The notes under the pieces were generated by a model. That model saw nothing but the letters and a program-made list of their open reading frames with translations, searched no databases and had not been told where the DNA came from. A program made the translations under genes and the position numbers. A stretch of 64,000 nt of DNA from Terriglobales bacterium. GTDB lineage: Bacteria; Acidobacteriota; Terriglobia; Terriglobales; Acidobacteriaceae. Where the stretch lies: contig DASRER010000004.1 of NCBI GenBank assembly GCA_035651995.1, forward strand, positions 62,001 to 126,000, written 5' to 3'. Shown here one piece after another: positions 47,347-55,292 of the stretch. Positions within the stretch are counted from its first letter, which is position 1. Each line of letters starts with the position of its first letter.

Positions 47347-48357
47347 TCAGCGGGCCGACTGGTTGGGCAACAGCAGGCCAAGGAACTCCTCCAGCTCTGC
47401 CGGTAGGGGCCGGCGAAATGACAACGCGGCGCGCGTGCGTGGATGTTTAAGTTCGATGGCCGCGGCGTGCAAAAAGTTTCTCGCCAGGGCCAATGAGTCC
47501 GCCCTCGTGACGCTTCCCGGCGTCTTCTCGCCATGATACTTAATTACGCGCGGCGCCCCGTAAAGCGTGTCGCCCACCACCGGATGTCCGAGCGACGACA
47601 TGTGCACCCGAATCTGGTGCGTGCGCCCGGTCTCGATCTTCACCTCCAGCAGCGAAAAGCGGCCGTAGGGAGACTCGATCTTCTTCAGCGCGCGCCAGTG
47701 ACTGATCGCGTCGCGTCCCTCGCGGCGCCGCGTGGTCATTCGCGTGCGGCGGATGCGGTCGCGGCTGATGGCGCTCTCCACCGTGCCGCTCTCGCGCTGC
47801 ATCCAGCCGTGCACCAGCGCCAGGTAGGTCTTGTGCACTTCGCGCCGGGAAAACTGCTCCGCCAGCTTGCGATGCGCCGCATCGTTCTTCGCGACCACCA
47901 TCAGCCCGCTGGTTTGCCGGTCGAGCCGGTGCACAATGCCGGGCCGGGTTTCGCCACCCTGCTGCGAAAGCGACGCGAACCGATGCAGCAGGGCATTGAC
48001 CAGCGTGCCGCGGTTGCGTGCGTCGTCGGTTGCGCCCGCGCCGGCGTGCACCATCATGCCCGCCGGCTTGTTGACGATGGCCAGATCATCGTCCTCATAG
48101 ACCACATCGAGTGGGATTTGTTCCGCCACGGCGCGAAGCGGCGGCGTTTTTGGCTCGCCAAGCACACGCACGTCTTCGCCGCCGCGCAGGCGCATCGAGG
48201 CACGCGCCACCTCGCCGTTCACCTGCACAAGCTCCTGCTTGATGAGCTGTTGCACCCGTGCCCGGCTCACGTCGCCCAGTTGCGCCACCAGGAACTGGTC
48301 GAGGCGCCTGCCTTTATCTTCGGGACACGCCTGGAATGTACGGGTGGCGTCAGACAC
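47347..48357 (-). CDS. rluD: RluA/RluD-family 23S rRNA pseudouridine synthase
   Basis: This 336-residue enzyme has an S4 RNA-binding domain (~18-65, RRLDQFLVAQLGDVSRARVQ) and a pseudouridine synthase domain. The catalytic Asp is D146 in the motif HRLDRQTSGLMVVAKN, and RTHQIRVHMSSLGHPVVGD near residue 245 is the conserved C-terminal motif. RluD modifies helix 69 of 23S rRNA, but the RluA group has several targets, so the symbol is tentative. The start is GTG at 48357. lgt lies upstream on the same strand, beyond a family A repeat. Confidence 0.87.
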   Translation of the reverse strand: MSDATRTFQACPEDKGRRLDQFLVAQLGDVSRARVQQLIKQELVQVNGEVARASMRLRGGEDVRVLGEPKTPPLRAVAEQIPLDVVYEDDDLAIVNKPAGMMVHAGAGATDDARNRGTLVNALLHRFASLSQQGGETRPGIVHRLDRQTSGLMVVAKNDAAHRKLAEQFSRREVHKTYLALVHGWMQRESGTVESAISRDRIRRTRMTTRRREGRDAISHWRALKKIESPYGRFSLLEVKIETGRTHQIRVHMSSLGHPVVGDTLYGAPRVIKYHGEKTPGSVTRADSLALARNFLHAAAIELKHPRTRAALSFRRPLPAELEEFLGLLLPNQSAR

Positions 48358-48377
48358 GGAAGGATTCTAGAGGGAAA

Positions 48378-48482
48378 CCCAGCACTCGGCGGTCAGCAAT
48401 CAGCACCCAGCCATTGAACACTCGGTCACCTCAGGCAAGTCACGGAATGTGCACGGGCTGCTGGCCGCTGCGTGCTGACTGC
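48378..48482. repeat. Family A heptamer hairpin
   Basis: The left arm CCAGCACTCGGCGGTCAGCA and on to 48412 is mirrored by TGCTGGCCGCTGCGTGCTGA (48459-48478). It fills the gap between lgt and the pseudouridine synthase gene. Confidence 0.7.
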
Positions 48483-49292
48483 TTAACGCGCGGCAGTGAC
48501 GGCAGCCGGCCGCTCGATGCTCCGCACCCCGCGCGCCCAAAGGATTCCGCCCACGATGACCAGCCCGATCGAGATCAGCTGCGTGTAGCTGAGCGCGCCG
48601 TTGAAGGCCGAGCCGCGCTCAGGATCGGCGCGCAGAAATTCCAGGAAGAAGCGCGCGATGCCGTACAGGAACATGTAGGTGCCCATGATCTGCCCGTCAA
48701 ACCGTTTGCGCTTCAGCAGCCACCAGAGGAAGACGAAGTTGGCGCCCTCCACCAGGAACTCGTAGATCTGCGTGGGATGCATCGGAATGTTGAGCGGAGT
48801 CCCTGTCCACTCGTTGGCGAGGGGATTGGTGAACGTGACGGCCCACGGCACATGCGTTTCCTTGCCGTAGCAGCAGCCGGCGGCGAAGCAGCCCAGGCGC
48901 CCGATGGCGTGTCCCAGCGCGATGCCCGGCGCGAAGATGTCGCAGGTCTTCAGCAGCGGCATACGCGTGTAGCCGATGTAGACGAAGGCCACCGCCACCG
49001 CCGCCAGCAGCCCGCCGTAGAAGACGCCGCCGGCCTGCAACGTCGCCAGCGTGAAGATGGACTTGGGGTGCTCGGTGTAGTAGTGCCAGTCGTTAATCAC
49101 CATCAGGACCTTGGCCCCGATGATGCCCGCCAGCACGCCGATGATCCCCAAATTCCAGGCCTTGTCGGGATCAACGCCCTCGCGCCGTGCGCCACGCACC
49201 ACCACGCTGAGGCCTGCGATCATTCCCAGCGCGGCCATCACGCCGTAAGTCGGCAGGCTGAAATTTCCGAGATGAAAAAGGCGGGGGAACAT
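48483..49292 (-). CDS. lgt: Prolipoprotein diacylglyceryl transferase
   Basis: This 269-residue inner-membrane enzyme transfers diacylglycerol to the lipobox Cys of prolipoproteins. About seven membrane segments are visible. The signature GHAIGRLGCFAAGCCYG is in the middle, followed by the catalytic-region MHPTQIYEFLVEGANF and RFFLEFLRADPERG. The ATG at 49292 is preferred over a TTG two codons upstream. Lgt is essential in diderm bacteria. Confidence 0.96.
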   Translation of the reverse strand: MFPRLFHLGNFSLPTYGVMAALGMIAGLSVVVRGARREGVDPDKAWNLGIIGVLAGIIGAKVLMVINDWHYYTEHPKSIFTLATLQAGGVFYGGLLAAVAVAFVYIGYTRMPLLKTCDIFAPGIALGHAIGRLGCFAAGCCYGKETHVPWAVTFTNPLANEWTGTPLNIPMHPTQIYEFLVEGANFVFLWWLLKRKRFDGQIMGTYMFLYGIARFFLEFLRADPERGSAFNGALSYTQLISIGLVIVGGILWARGVRSIERPAAVTAAR

Positions 49293-49364
49293 GCTCAATT
49301 GGATGCGCGCGGCATGCCTGCCGCCTCACGCGTCGCTGCGCTGATTTTATCAGCCTTGACGTGC

Positions 49365-49475
49365 AAGCACTCAGCAGTCGGCGCCCAGCATTCAGCCCCT
49401 GCACATTCGCTGGCCCTTTGCAGGATTGCCCGGACGTTCAGGGACTGAGTGCTGACTGCTGAGTGCTGACGGCTG
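49365..49475. repeat. Family A heptamer hairpin
   Basis: The left arm AGCACTCAGCAGTCGGCGCC and CAGCATTCAGCCCCTGCACA (to ~49406) pairs with CAGGGACTGAGTGCTGACTG and CTGAGTGCTGACGGCTG (49439-49475). It ends at the stop codon of the methyltransferase gene. Confidence 0.8.
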
Positions 49476-50525
49476 CTACTTCGCCACCGCCTCCACCACG
49501 CACACAGGTGACTTGGTCGGCACCACGCGCGTCATTCGGAATCCGGAGCGGTCGAACAGCGACGCAAACTCGGCTTCCGTGCGCTCGCGCCCGCCGGGGA
49601 GCATGAACATCTCCAGGTCGAGCAGCTTGGCGAAGTGGGGCTCGCTGCCGGAAGAGAGCACCGCCTCGATCAGCATCACCTTGCCGGGCTTGCGCGAACC
49701 CATCGCAGTGCGGATGTTCTTCAGGATGGTGATTGCCTTCTCGTCGTCCCAGTCGTGGATGATGTGCTTCATCACGTACGCGTCGCCGCTGGGCACCGCC
49801 TTGAAGAAATCGCCGGAGGCGCGCTCGCAGCGGTTTTCCACCCCGCACGCCGCAATGCGCTCGGTCGCGCCCGCCACCACGTGCTCCAGGTCGAACAGGA
49901 TGCCCTTCATGCCGGGATACTTCTGCAGAATGGATGTGAGGATGAAGCCGTGACCACCCGCCACGTCCACCAGCGTCCCGATGCCGCTGAAGTCGTAGGC
50001 CTCGAGCACGGCAGGCGCCATCATGGCGCTGAACGCCGTCATCGCCTGGTTGAAAACGGCGCCTTCCTCGTGGTCGCGCTCCAGCACTTCAAAGCACTCG
50101 CCGCCGAAGACGCGCTGACAAACCGTGTTGCCGCTCTTCACCGCGTACAGCATCTCGCCGTAGGCGTCGAAATGAAATTTGTCGGCCATCCACACGACCA
50201 TGTCGTAAACGGCGTCGCGCTTCTGCGTGTCGAGCGGGGAGCTGATGTCATTGTTGGCGAACTTGCGTGGCGCCACTTCGCTGAAGATCCCAGCCGAGAC
50301 TAGCGCGCGCAGCACGCGGTATAGCCGGTCCTCGTTCGCTCCGGTCGAGCGCGCCAGCTCCCCGGTTGTCTTCGGACCCGACGCCAGGTGGTCCGCCACT
50401 CTCAGCTTCGCCGCCACATACAGCGCTTGCGACAGCATGTACCCCAGCGCCGTCTGCAGCAGCCGTTCCTGCGGCGTGGATTGTGGCGGAGCTTTCCGGT
50501 CAGCGGGCAAAGGCTGAGCAGACAT
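49476..50525 (-). CDS. SAM-dependent O-methyltransferase (family 2)
   Basis: This 349-residue protein starts at ATG 50525, with GGAGGATT 5 bases before it. It has an N-terminal winged-helix dimerisation domain (LLQTALGYMLSQALYVAAKL; GANEDRLYRVLRALVSAGIF) and a Rossmann methyltransferase domain. SAM motif I is DVAGGHGFILTSIL; later motifs are GILFDLEHVV, MKHIIHDWDDEKAITILKNI and the LDLEMFMLPGGRERTEAEF block. This resembles acetylserotonin, hydroxyneurosporene and polyketide O-methyltransferases. The substrate is unknown and no biosynthetic cluster is nearby. Confidence 0.88.
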   Translation of the reverse strand: MSAQPLPADRKAPPQSTPQERLLQTALGYMLSQALYVAAKLRVADHLASGPKTTGELARSTGANEDRLYRVLRALVSAGIFSEVAPRKFANNDISSPLDTQKRDAVYDMVVWMADKFHFDAYGEMLYAVKSGNTVCQRVFGGECFEVLERDHEEGAVFNQAMTAFSAMMAPAVLEAYDFSGIGTLVDVAGGHGFILTSILQKYPGMKGILFDLEHVVAGATERIAACGVENRCERASGDFFKAVPSGDAYVMKHIIHDWDDEKAITILKNIRTAMGSRKPGKVMLIEAVLSSGSEPHFAKLLDLEMFMLPGGRERTEAEFASLFDRSGFRMTRVVPTKSPVCVVEAVAK

Positions 50526-50600
50526 GAGCAATCCTCCATGAAAGTACAAAAAGACTTGGAGCGCGCCGGCGGCCCGCGGCGCTCGATGGACGAAGTTAAA

Positions 50601-50794
50601 GCCGACCCGCGTGGCCGTGAGGTGGGCCGCTAATGAACCTTGTCGAAGACAAGGTGGGAACCCTCCGCAGCCCTTCAGGCATCTCCGCATGACGGAGCAT
50701 CGCACACCAGGCTGAATCGAGTCGGGCCCCCGCGTTATTTGAATGTTGGTTCAAATAACGGTGACCACCAGCACCAACCTTGCAGGCCGGCTTC
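50601..50794 (-). ncRNA. ssrS: 6S RNA
   Basis: The transcript of about 190 bases has closing-stem ends GCCGGCCTGC (50791-50782) and GCGGGTCGGC (50610-50601), which pair over 10 bp with G-U wobbles. Pairing continues inward for ~20 bp. Interior stem-loops include GTTATTTGAAccaacATTCAAATAAC and ACCTTGTCTTCGACAAGGT, and a large central region lies between. The length, long rod-like fold and position just downstream of zapA match 6S RNA, which sequesters the housekeeping RNA polymerase holoenzyme. A -10-like TAGCAT (50808-50803) sits at the right distance upstream. Confidence 0.82.
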
Positions 50795-50870
50795 AGGGGG
50801 AGATGCTAAGGAAAGCCCGAGTACAACGCAAGCGAAGCGAGAAAAAAGTTGGAAGCGAAGTTGCTGAAAA

Positions 50871-50991
50871 GCAGCACTCAGCTTTCAGCACACAGCATTC
50901 AGCCCCGGAACATTCCGGTGAGCTGCAAACCTTTCTTACCGGACTGCGCAGGGGCTGATTGCTGATTGCTGAGTGCTGATTGCTGAGCGCT
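50871..50991. repeat. Family A heptamer hairpin between zapA and 6S RNA
   Basis: The left arm CAGCACTCAGCTTTCAGCAC and on to ATTCAGCCCCGGAACATTCC pairs with GGACTGCGCAGGGGCTGATT and GCTGATTGCTGAGTGCTGAT (50941-50980). Its right end overlaps the zapA stop codon. Confidence 0.8.
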
Positions 50992-51292
50992 AGCCTGCCC
51001 TTCGGCACTCCTCGATCACCTTGTCCAGCGCGCCGGAGAGACTCTGGCTCCGCTGGTTGAATTCTCCGGCGATCGCATCGTACTTGCGCTTGAGCAGGTG
51101 ATATTCGTCGGCGATGTTCAGCGCCGCCAGCACCGCCAGCCGCAGCGAATCCACCGTGGCGGTCTGCTCGGCGACGGCGCGCATCTTCGTATCCACGAAT
51201 TCGGCCAGCCGCAGGATGTGCTCGGGATCTGTGCCGCGCAGGTTATAGGGCTGATCGTAAATTTCTACGCGAATGCTGCTGGCTTGGGCCAC
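50990..51292 (-). CDS. zapA: Cell division protein ZapA
   Basis: This 100-residue protein promotes FtsZ filament bundling at the division site. It begins ASSIRVEIYDQPYNLRGTDP, the usual ZapA N-terminal beta hairpin, with EHILRLAEFVDTKMRAVAEQ next. A long C-terminal coiled coil is last. The start is GTG at 51292, with GGAGG 7 bases upstream. It lies 30 bp downstream of the coiled-coil gene and is followed by the 6S RNA gene, an order also seen in other bacteria. Confidence 0.92.
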   Translation of the reverse strand: MAQASSIRVEIYDQPYNLRGTDPEHILRLAEFVDTKMRAVAEQTATVDSLRLAVLAALNIADEYHLLKRKYDAIAGEFNQRSQSLSGALDKVIEECRRAG

Positions 51293-51322
51293 TCCGTTCC
51301 TCCGGGAACCGAATCTGCCGAA

Positions 51323-51625
51323 TTATCGCCCGCCTTCGGCCGCGGTCAAGCCGTCAATCTGGTTCAGCATCTTTTCCACCCGGGCCCGTACCTCCTCGCG
51401 CTCGCGCCGCAGGCCCACCAGTTCCCGCCGCAGCGCCTCGAATTCGTGCGCCTGCTCGCGCATCTGCTCCCGCACGCGCTGCGTTTCGCGCTCCGCCGCC
51501 GCCCGCGCCTCGCGCGCCGCCTTCAGCAGCTCGATGGTCTGGTACACCTTCGCTTCCAGCGACTCAAAATCGTCGCCGCGGTTATCACGCGCGTCATCAA
51601 TCTCGCGGACTGCCTTCACCGACAT
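51323..51625 (-). CDS. Short coiled-coil protein next to zapA (ZapB-like role possible)
   Basis: This 100-residue protein is nearly all one coiled coil (ARAAAERETQRVREQMREQA; LRRELVGLRREREEVRARVE). The ATG at 51625, with GAGGA upstream, is preferred to a TTG at 51634. Size, composition and position directly before zapA suggest a divisome accessory protein of ZapB type. Coiled coils match many families, so this is inference from context. Confidence 0.6.
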   Translation of the reverse strand: MSVKAVREIDDARDNRGDDFESLEAKVYQTIELLKAAREARAAAERETQRVREQMREQAHEFEALRRELVGLRREREEVRARVEKMLNQIDGLTAAEGGR

Positions 51626-51681
51626 GATGGCCAATTCCTCGTATGAAAAATTCCAGCTGATGTGCGCAGTATAGCCAACAT

Positions 51682-51799
51682 TCCGGAATTGCCGAAGCTA
51701 AGAAATTCGACTGCCGAACTGCGGAATTGAAACTCTTCCATCGCCGCGCGCCAGGTTTTTCAATTCGGCCATTCCGCCGTTCGGCAAATTCGGCAATCG
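51682..51799. repeat. Family B octamer hairpin
   Basis: The left arm CCGGAATTGCCGAAGC...CTGCCGAACTGCGGAATTGA (51682-51730) and the right arm AATTCGGCCATTCCGCCGTT plus CGGCAAATTCGGCAATC (51761-51798) are inverted arrays. It fills the gap between the aminotransferase and coiled-coil genes. Confidence 0.8.
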
Positions 51800-52999
51800 C
51801 TATCCGATCTTCATTTCATCCCACGCGTCCCAGAACGCCTTCATCTCCTCCGGCGTGCCGAAACTGACGCGCGCCCACTTCTCCAGCGTCGGAAAAGGCC
51901 GCCCGATGCTGATGCCGCGCTCCCGGAAGCCGGCGATCACGTCGCGGACCGGCCGGCCGGTTTCGACCATGGCGAAGTTGGCCGACGACGGCATCACATG
52001 CAGCTTGCGCGCCCTGGATGCGGCCAGGAACGCCTCGCGATCGCCCACGATGCGCTTCGACGCGGCCAGCATCCCGGCGTCATCCTCCAGCGCCGCGGCG
52101 CCGCACTGCGCCGCCAGCATGTTCACGTTGTCCTGGAGCTGGCACTTGGCCATGGGCGCAATCGCCTCGCGCGATCCGGCGGCATAGCCCAGCCGCAGGC
52201 CCGCCATGCCGTAGACCTTGCTGAACGTCCGCGCCACGACTACCCGCGGGTTGCCGCCGCCATCGGCCAGGAAGCTCTGGTATTCCGGCTCGCCGACGGC
52301 GAAGTGGTGATACGCCTCGTCCAGCAGCACGGTGAACTCCGCCGGCACACGCGTGAGGAACTCGGCCAGCTGCTTGCGCGGCGTGAGCGTCGCCGTCGGA
52401 TTGTTGGGATTGCAGATGTAGATCAGCCCGCTGTGTCCGCGCGTCGCCGCCAGCATGGCATCGAGGTCGTGCGCCCACGTGCTGGTGAGCGGCACGCGCA
52501 CGGTTTCCGCTCCGCAGTTCGTCGCGTACCACTCGATGGACTCGAACGTCGGGTGCGGCACGATCAGCCGCTTGCCCGGCCCGGTGTACGCGGCCGCCGC
52601 CATGCGCAGCACCTCGGTCGAGCCGCACCCAACCAGCAGTTCCTGCTCGCTGCGCCGCAACGTGCGCGCCAATGCGGCGACCAGCTCATGCTGCTGCACG
52701 AACGGATACCGGTTCGTGACCGCCAGGCACTGCTGCATCACCGCAGCGACCTTGGGCGGCGCGCCGTAGGGATTTTCATTGCTGCTCAGGATGATGGCGC
52801 CGCGTCCGCCGCGCGCATGCGCGGCACGTGAGGAGTGGCGAGCGGGCGCCGTCGCGGTTTGCGGGAGGGCAAAAGCCGCAGCGGTTTTCAATTCGAAGTC
52901 GCGCGCCCATCCCGCTTCGAACGGGATCACGCGTCCCGCGGCGGCGACGGCCGTTCCGGCGGTGAAAGCGGTCAGGAAGTGGCGGCGGGATACAGGCAT
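51800..52999 (-). CDS. Tat-exported HisC-like aminotransferase
   Basis: This 399-residue PLP enzyme of fold type I starts at ATG 52999, with TGGAGG upstream. Residues 1-25 form a twin-arginine signal (SRRHFLTAFTAGTAVAAAG). The catalytic domain resembles histidinol-phosphate aminotransferase: IILSSNENPYGAPPKVAAVM, VGCGSTEVLRMAAAAYTGPG, ICNPNNPTATL, LLDEAYHHF and the PLP lysine in ARTFSKVYGMAGLRLGYA. Export of a HisC-like enzyme makes a role in histidine synthesis unlikely; a periplasmic transaminase is inferred. It sits between pheT and the zap genes. Confidence 0.85.
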   Translation of the reverse strand: MPVSRRHFLTAFTAGTAVAAAGRVIPFEAGWARDFELKTAAAFALPQTATAPARHSSRAAHARGGRGAIILSSNENPYGAPPKVAAVMQQCLAVTNRYPFVQQHELVAALARTLRRSEQELLVGCGSTEVLRMAAAAYTGPGKRLIVPHPTFESIEWYATNCGAETVRVPLTSTWAHDLDAMLAATRGHSGLIYICNPNNPTATLTPRKQLAEFLTRVPAEFTVLLDEAYHHFAVGEPEYQSFLADGGGNPRVVVARTFSKVYGMAGLRLGYAAGSREAIAPMAKCQLQDNVNMLAAQCGAAALEDDAGMLAASKRIVGDREAFLAASRARKLHVMPSSANFAMVETGRPVRDVIAGFRERGISIGRPFPTLEKWARVSFGTPEEMKAFWDAWDEMKIG

Positions 53000-53160
53000 G
53001 ATCGCCTCCAGGTACTTTCCGGCGGATTGTACGCCTGTCGTGGGCCGGCCGGGGCCCTTGTTTTCACATCCCGAAGCGAAGCGAGGGATCCATACTCGAA
53101 CCCGAGCTGCACGGGTCAGGCATGAATCCATCGTCGCTTTGCTCCTTGGGATTTAGTTTT

Positions 53161-55191
53161 CTATGCCCTGAGAGTTCCGCCCAGCGCCTTCAGTGCCTCG
53201 ATGATCCGCTCCGACCACGCCGCCACTTCGTCATCGCGCAATGTGCGTTCGCCGGACTGGAAGCCGGCGCGCAGCAGCATGGAGTAGCGGCCGGTCGGAA
53301 CCGACCCGCCGCGGAACACCTCGACCGGAGCGAACGAGCGCAATTCGGCGATTCCCAAGTCGCGCACCGCCGCCGAGATGCGCTCGAACGTCACCTCGTC
53401 GGAGAAAATGAAGCTGAAGTCGCGCTCCACGGCAGGGAAGCGCGGGATCGGCCGGTACTGCGGCTTGCGCAGCTCGTGCCGGTATAGCCGCTCCAGCCGC
53501 ACCTCGGCGATGTACACCGGCTGGCGCAGCTTGCGCGCCGCGGCGACGTCCGGATGCAGCTGGCCAAAGTGGGCCACCGTCGCTCCATCCATCACCGCGC
53601 GCGCCGCGCGCCCCGGATGCAGATACGCGGGCAGGCCGCTCGCGTCGAAATAGAGCGAACCGTGCTGGAAGCGGCCAAGCAGCGTCTCCACGTCGCCCTT
53701 CATGTCGAAAAACGAGTACGGGCGCGGCTTCTGTTCCAGCGGCGAGGGGCCGGCAGTGCCGGTTGCGCCAAAGCACAGCTCGGCGCGCTCGCTCACCGCC
53801 TCGCCGGTCATGTCGAAGATGTGACCGTGCTCGAACAGCCGCGCCGCGTCCACGCCGCGGTTCAGGTTCCACGCCAGCATCCCGAGCATGCCGGGCACCA
53901 GCGAGTTGCGCAGCATCGGCGCGTCTTCGCTCACCGGGTTGGCCAGCTCCACCGGCTTCGACCGCGAGTACGCCGCCGCGTCGTCGCGCCCGATGAACGT
54001 CGTCGAAATCGCCTCGTTGAATCCCAGCGCCAGCATCGTGGAGCGCACCGCGGCATCGCGCCCGGCGCCGGGTGTTTCGCGAATCGTTCCGGCGAAACCG
54101 GGCAGCGTGTTGGGGAAGCGGTTGTAGCCGTAGATACGCGCGATCTCTTCGATCAGATCAATCTCGCGCTCCGCGTCGAGCCGCCACGTCGGCACGGTGA
54201 CTGAGAACTCGTCGCCGCGCGCCTCCACCGCGAAACCGAGCCGCGTCAGAATGCCCGCCACCTCGTCAGCAGGAACCTCCTGCCCAAGGTGCCGGCGAAT
54301 CTCCGATCGCCGCAGCGTGAGCACCGCGCCGCCCACTTTGCGCGCGACCACGTCGATCAGCCCGCCCTCGAGCTGCCCGCCGGCGGAATTCAGGATGAGC
54401 TCGGCCACGCGCCGCGCTGCCGCCGGCGTCGCGCCCCAGTCGGCGCCGCGCTCGAAGCGATGCGACGCGTCGGTGTGCATGTCCAGCCGCCGCGAAGTCT
54501 TCCGCACCGCCGCCGGATCGAACCAGGCCGATTCGATCAGCACGTTGCGCGTCTTCGCAGTGATCATCGAATCGAAACCGCCCATCACGCCGGCGAGCGC
54601 AACCGCGCGGTCAGCGTCGGCGATGACTACGTCTTCCGGATGCAGCCTGCGCTCCACGCCGTCGAGCGTCTTCAGCTGCTCGCCCGGACGCGCGCGCCGC
54701 ACGATGATCTTCCCGCCCGCCAGTTTGTCGAGGTCGAACGCGTGCGTCGGATGCCCAAACTCGTGCAGCGCATAGTTGGTCGCATCGGCCACGTTGCTGA
54801 TCGGCCGCGAGCCCAGCTTCTCCAGCCGCCACTGCACCTTCGGCGGCGACGCGCCGATGTTCACGCCACGAACCACCTGCGCCGTGTACCGCGCACAGCC
54901 TGCGGCGTCTTCAATCTCGATCGCAAACGGCGCCGTGCCGCCCTCGGCCGGGATTTTCGGCGTGAACGGCTTCAGCGGCTTGCCATAGATCGCCGACGCC
55001 TCGCGCGCCACCCCGTAGTGGTTCATCGCATCGGGGCGATTGGCGCCGATTTCCATCTCGAACACGGTCGAATCGCCGTACGCCGCGACGGACTCCACCG
55101 CCATCCCCGCCTGGGTCAGGTCGGCGGCGAGCTTCGCGTCGTCGGCGGGCAGTTCGGTGAACTCCCGCAGCCAGTTGGGAAGGATCTTCAC
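53161..55191 (-). CDS. pheT: Phenylalanyl-tRNA synthetase beta subunit (short form)
   Basis: This 676-residue beta subunit of the alpha2-beta2 enzyme starts MKILPNWLREFTELPADDAK. It runs directly from the first helical region into the B1/B5 domains, so the EMAP-like tRNA-binding domain present in ~800-residue PheT proteins is missing. The B3/B4 editing region (DATNYALHEFGHPTHAFDLD; VALAGVMGG), the B5 domain and the C-terminal FDX-ACB domain (RFPAVERDFSFIF ... LLRAGFQSGERTL) are present. Short PheT forms are known in several phyla. It lies 101 bp downstream of pheS, the gap being filled by a repeat. Confidence 0.95.
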   Translation of the reverse strand: MKILPNWLREFTELPADDAKLAADLTQAGMAVESVAAYGDSTVFEMEIGANRPDAMNHYGVAREASAIYGKPLKPFTPKIPAEGGTAPFAIEIEDAAGCARYTAQVVRGVNIGASPPKVQWRLEKLGSRPISNVADATNYALHEFGHPTHAFDLDKLAGGKIIVRRARPGEQLKTLDGVERRLHPEDVVIADADRAVALAGVMGGFDSMITAKTRNVLIESAWFDPAAVRKTSRRLDMHTDASHRFERGADWGATPAAARRVAELILNSAGGQLEGGLIDVVARKVGGAVLTLRRSEIRRHLGQEVPADEVAGILTRLGFAVEARGDEFSVTVPTWRLDAEREIDLIEEIARIYGYNRFPNTLPGFAGTIRETPGAGRDAAVRSTMLALGFNEAISTTFIGRDDAAAYSRSKPVELANPVSEDAPMLRNSLVPGMLGMLAWNLNRGVDAARLFEHGHIFDMTGEAVSERAELCFGATGTAGPSPLEQKPRPYSFFDMKGDVETLLGRFQHGSLYFDASGLPAYLHPGRAARAVMDGATVAHFGQLHPDVAAARKLRQPVYIAEVRLERLYRHELRKPQYRPIPRFPAVERDFSFIFSDEVTFERISAAVRDLGIAELRSFAPVEVFRGGSVPTGRYSMLLRAGFQSGERTLRDDEVAAWSERIIEALKALGGTLRA

Positions 55192-55196
55192 AGAAA

Positions 55197-55289
55197 TTCA
55201 AAATGCAAAATTAAAAATGCAAAATGTCCCACCGCTACGGTTCGGCGGCGAATCGTTCATTTTGCATTTTTCATTTTGAATCTTGCATT
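55197..55289. repeat. Family H hairpin in the pheS-pheT gap
   Basis: The left arm TTCAAAATGCAAAATTAAAA plus ATGCAAAATG (55197-55226) and the right arm CATTTTGCATTTTTCATTTT plus GAATCTTGCATTG (55258-55290) are complementary and AT-rich, in contrast to the surrounding GC-rich genes. The whole 101-bp space between the two genes is used. Confidence 0.8.
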
Positions 55290-55292
55290 GCT

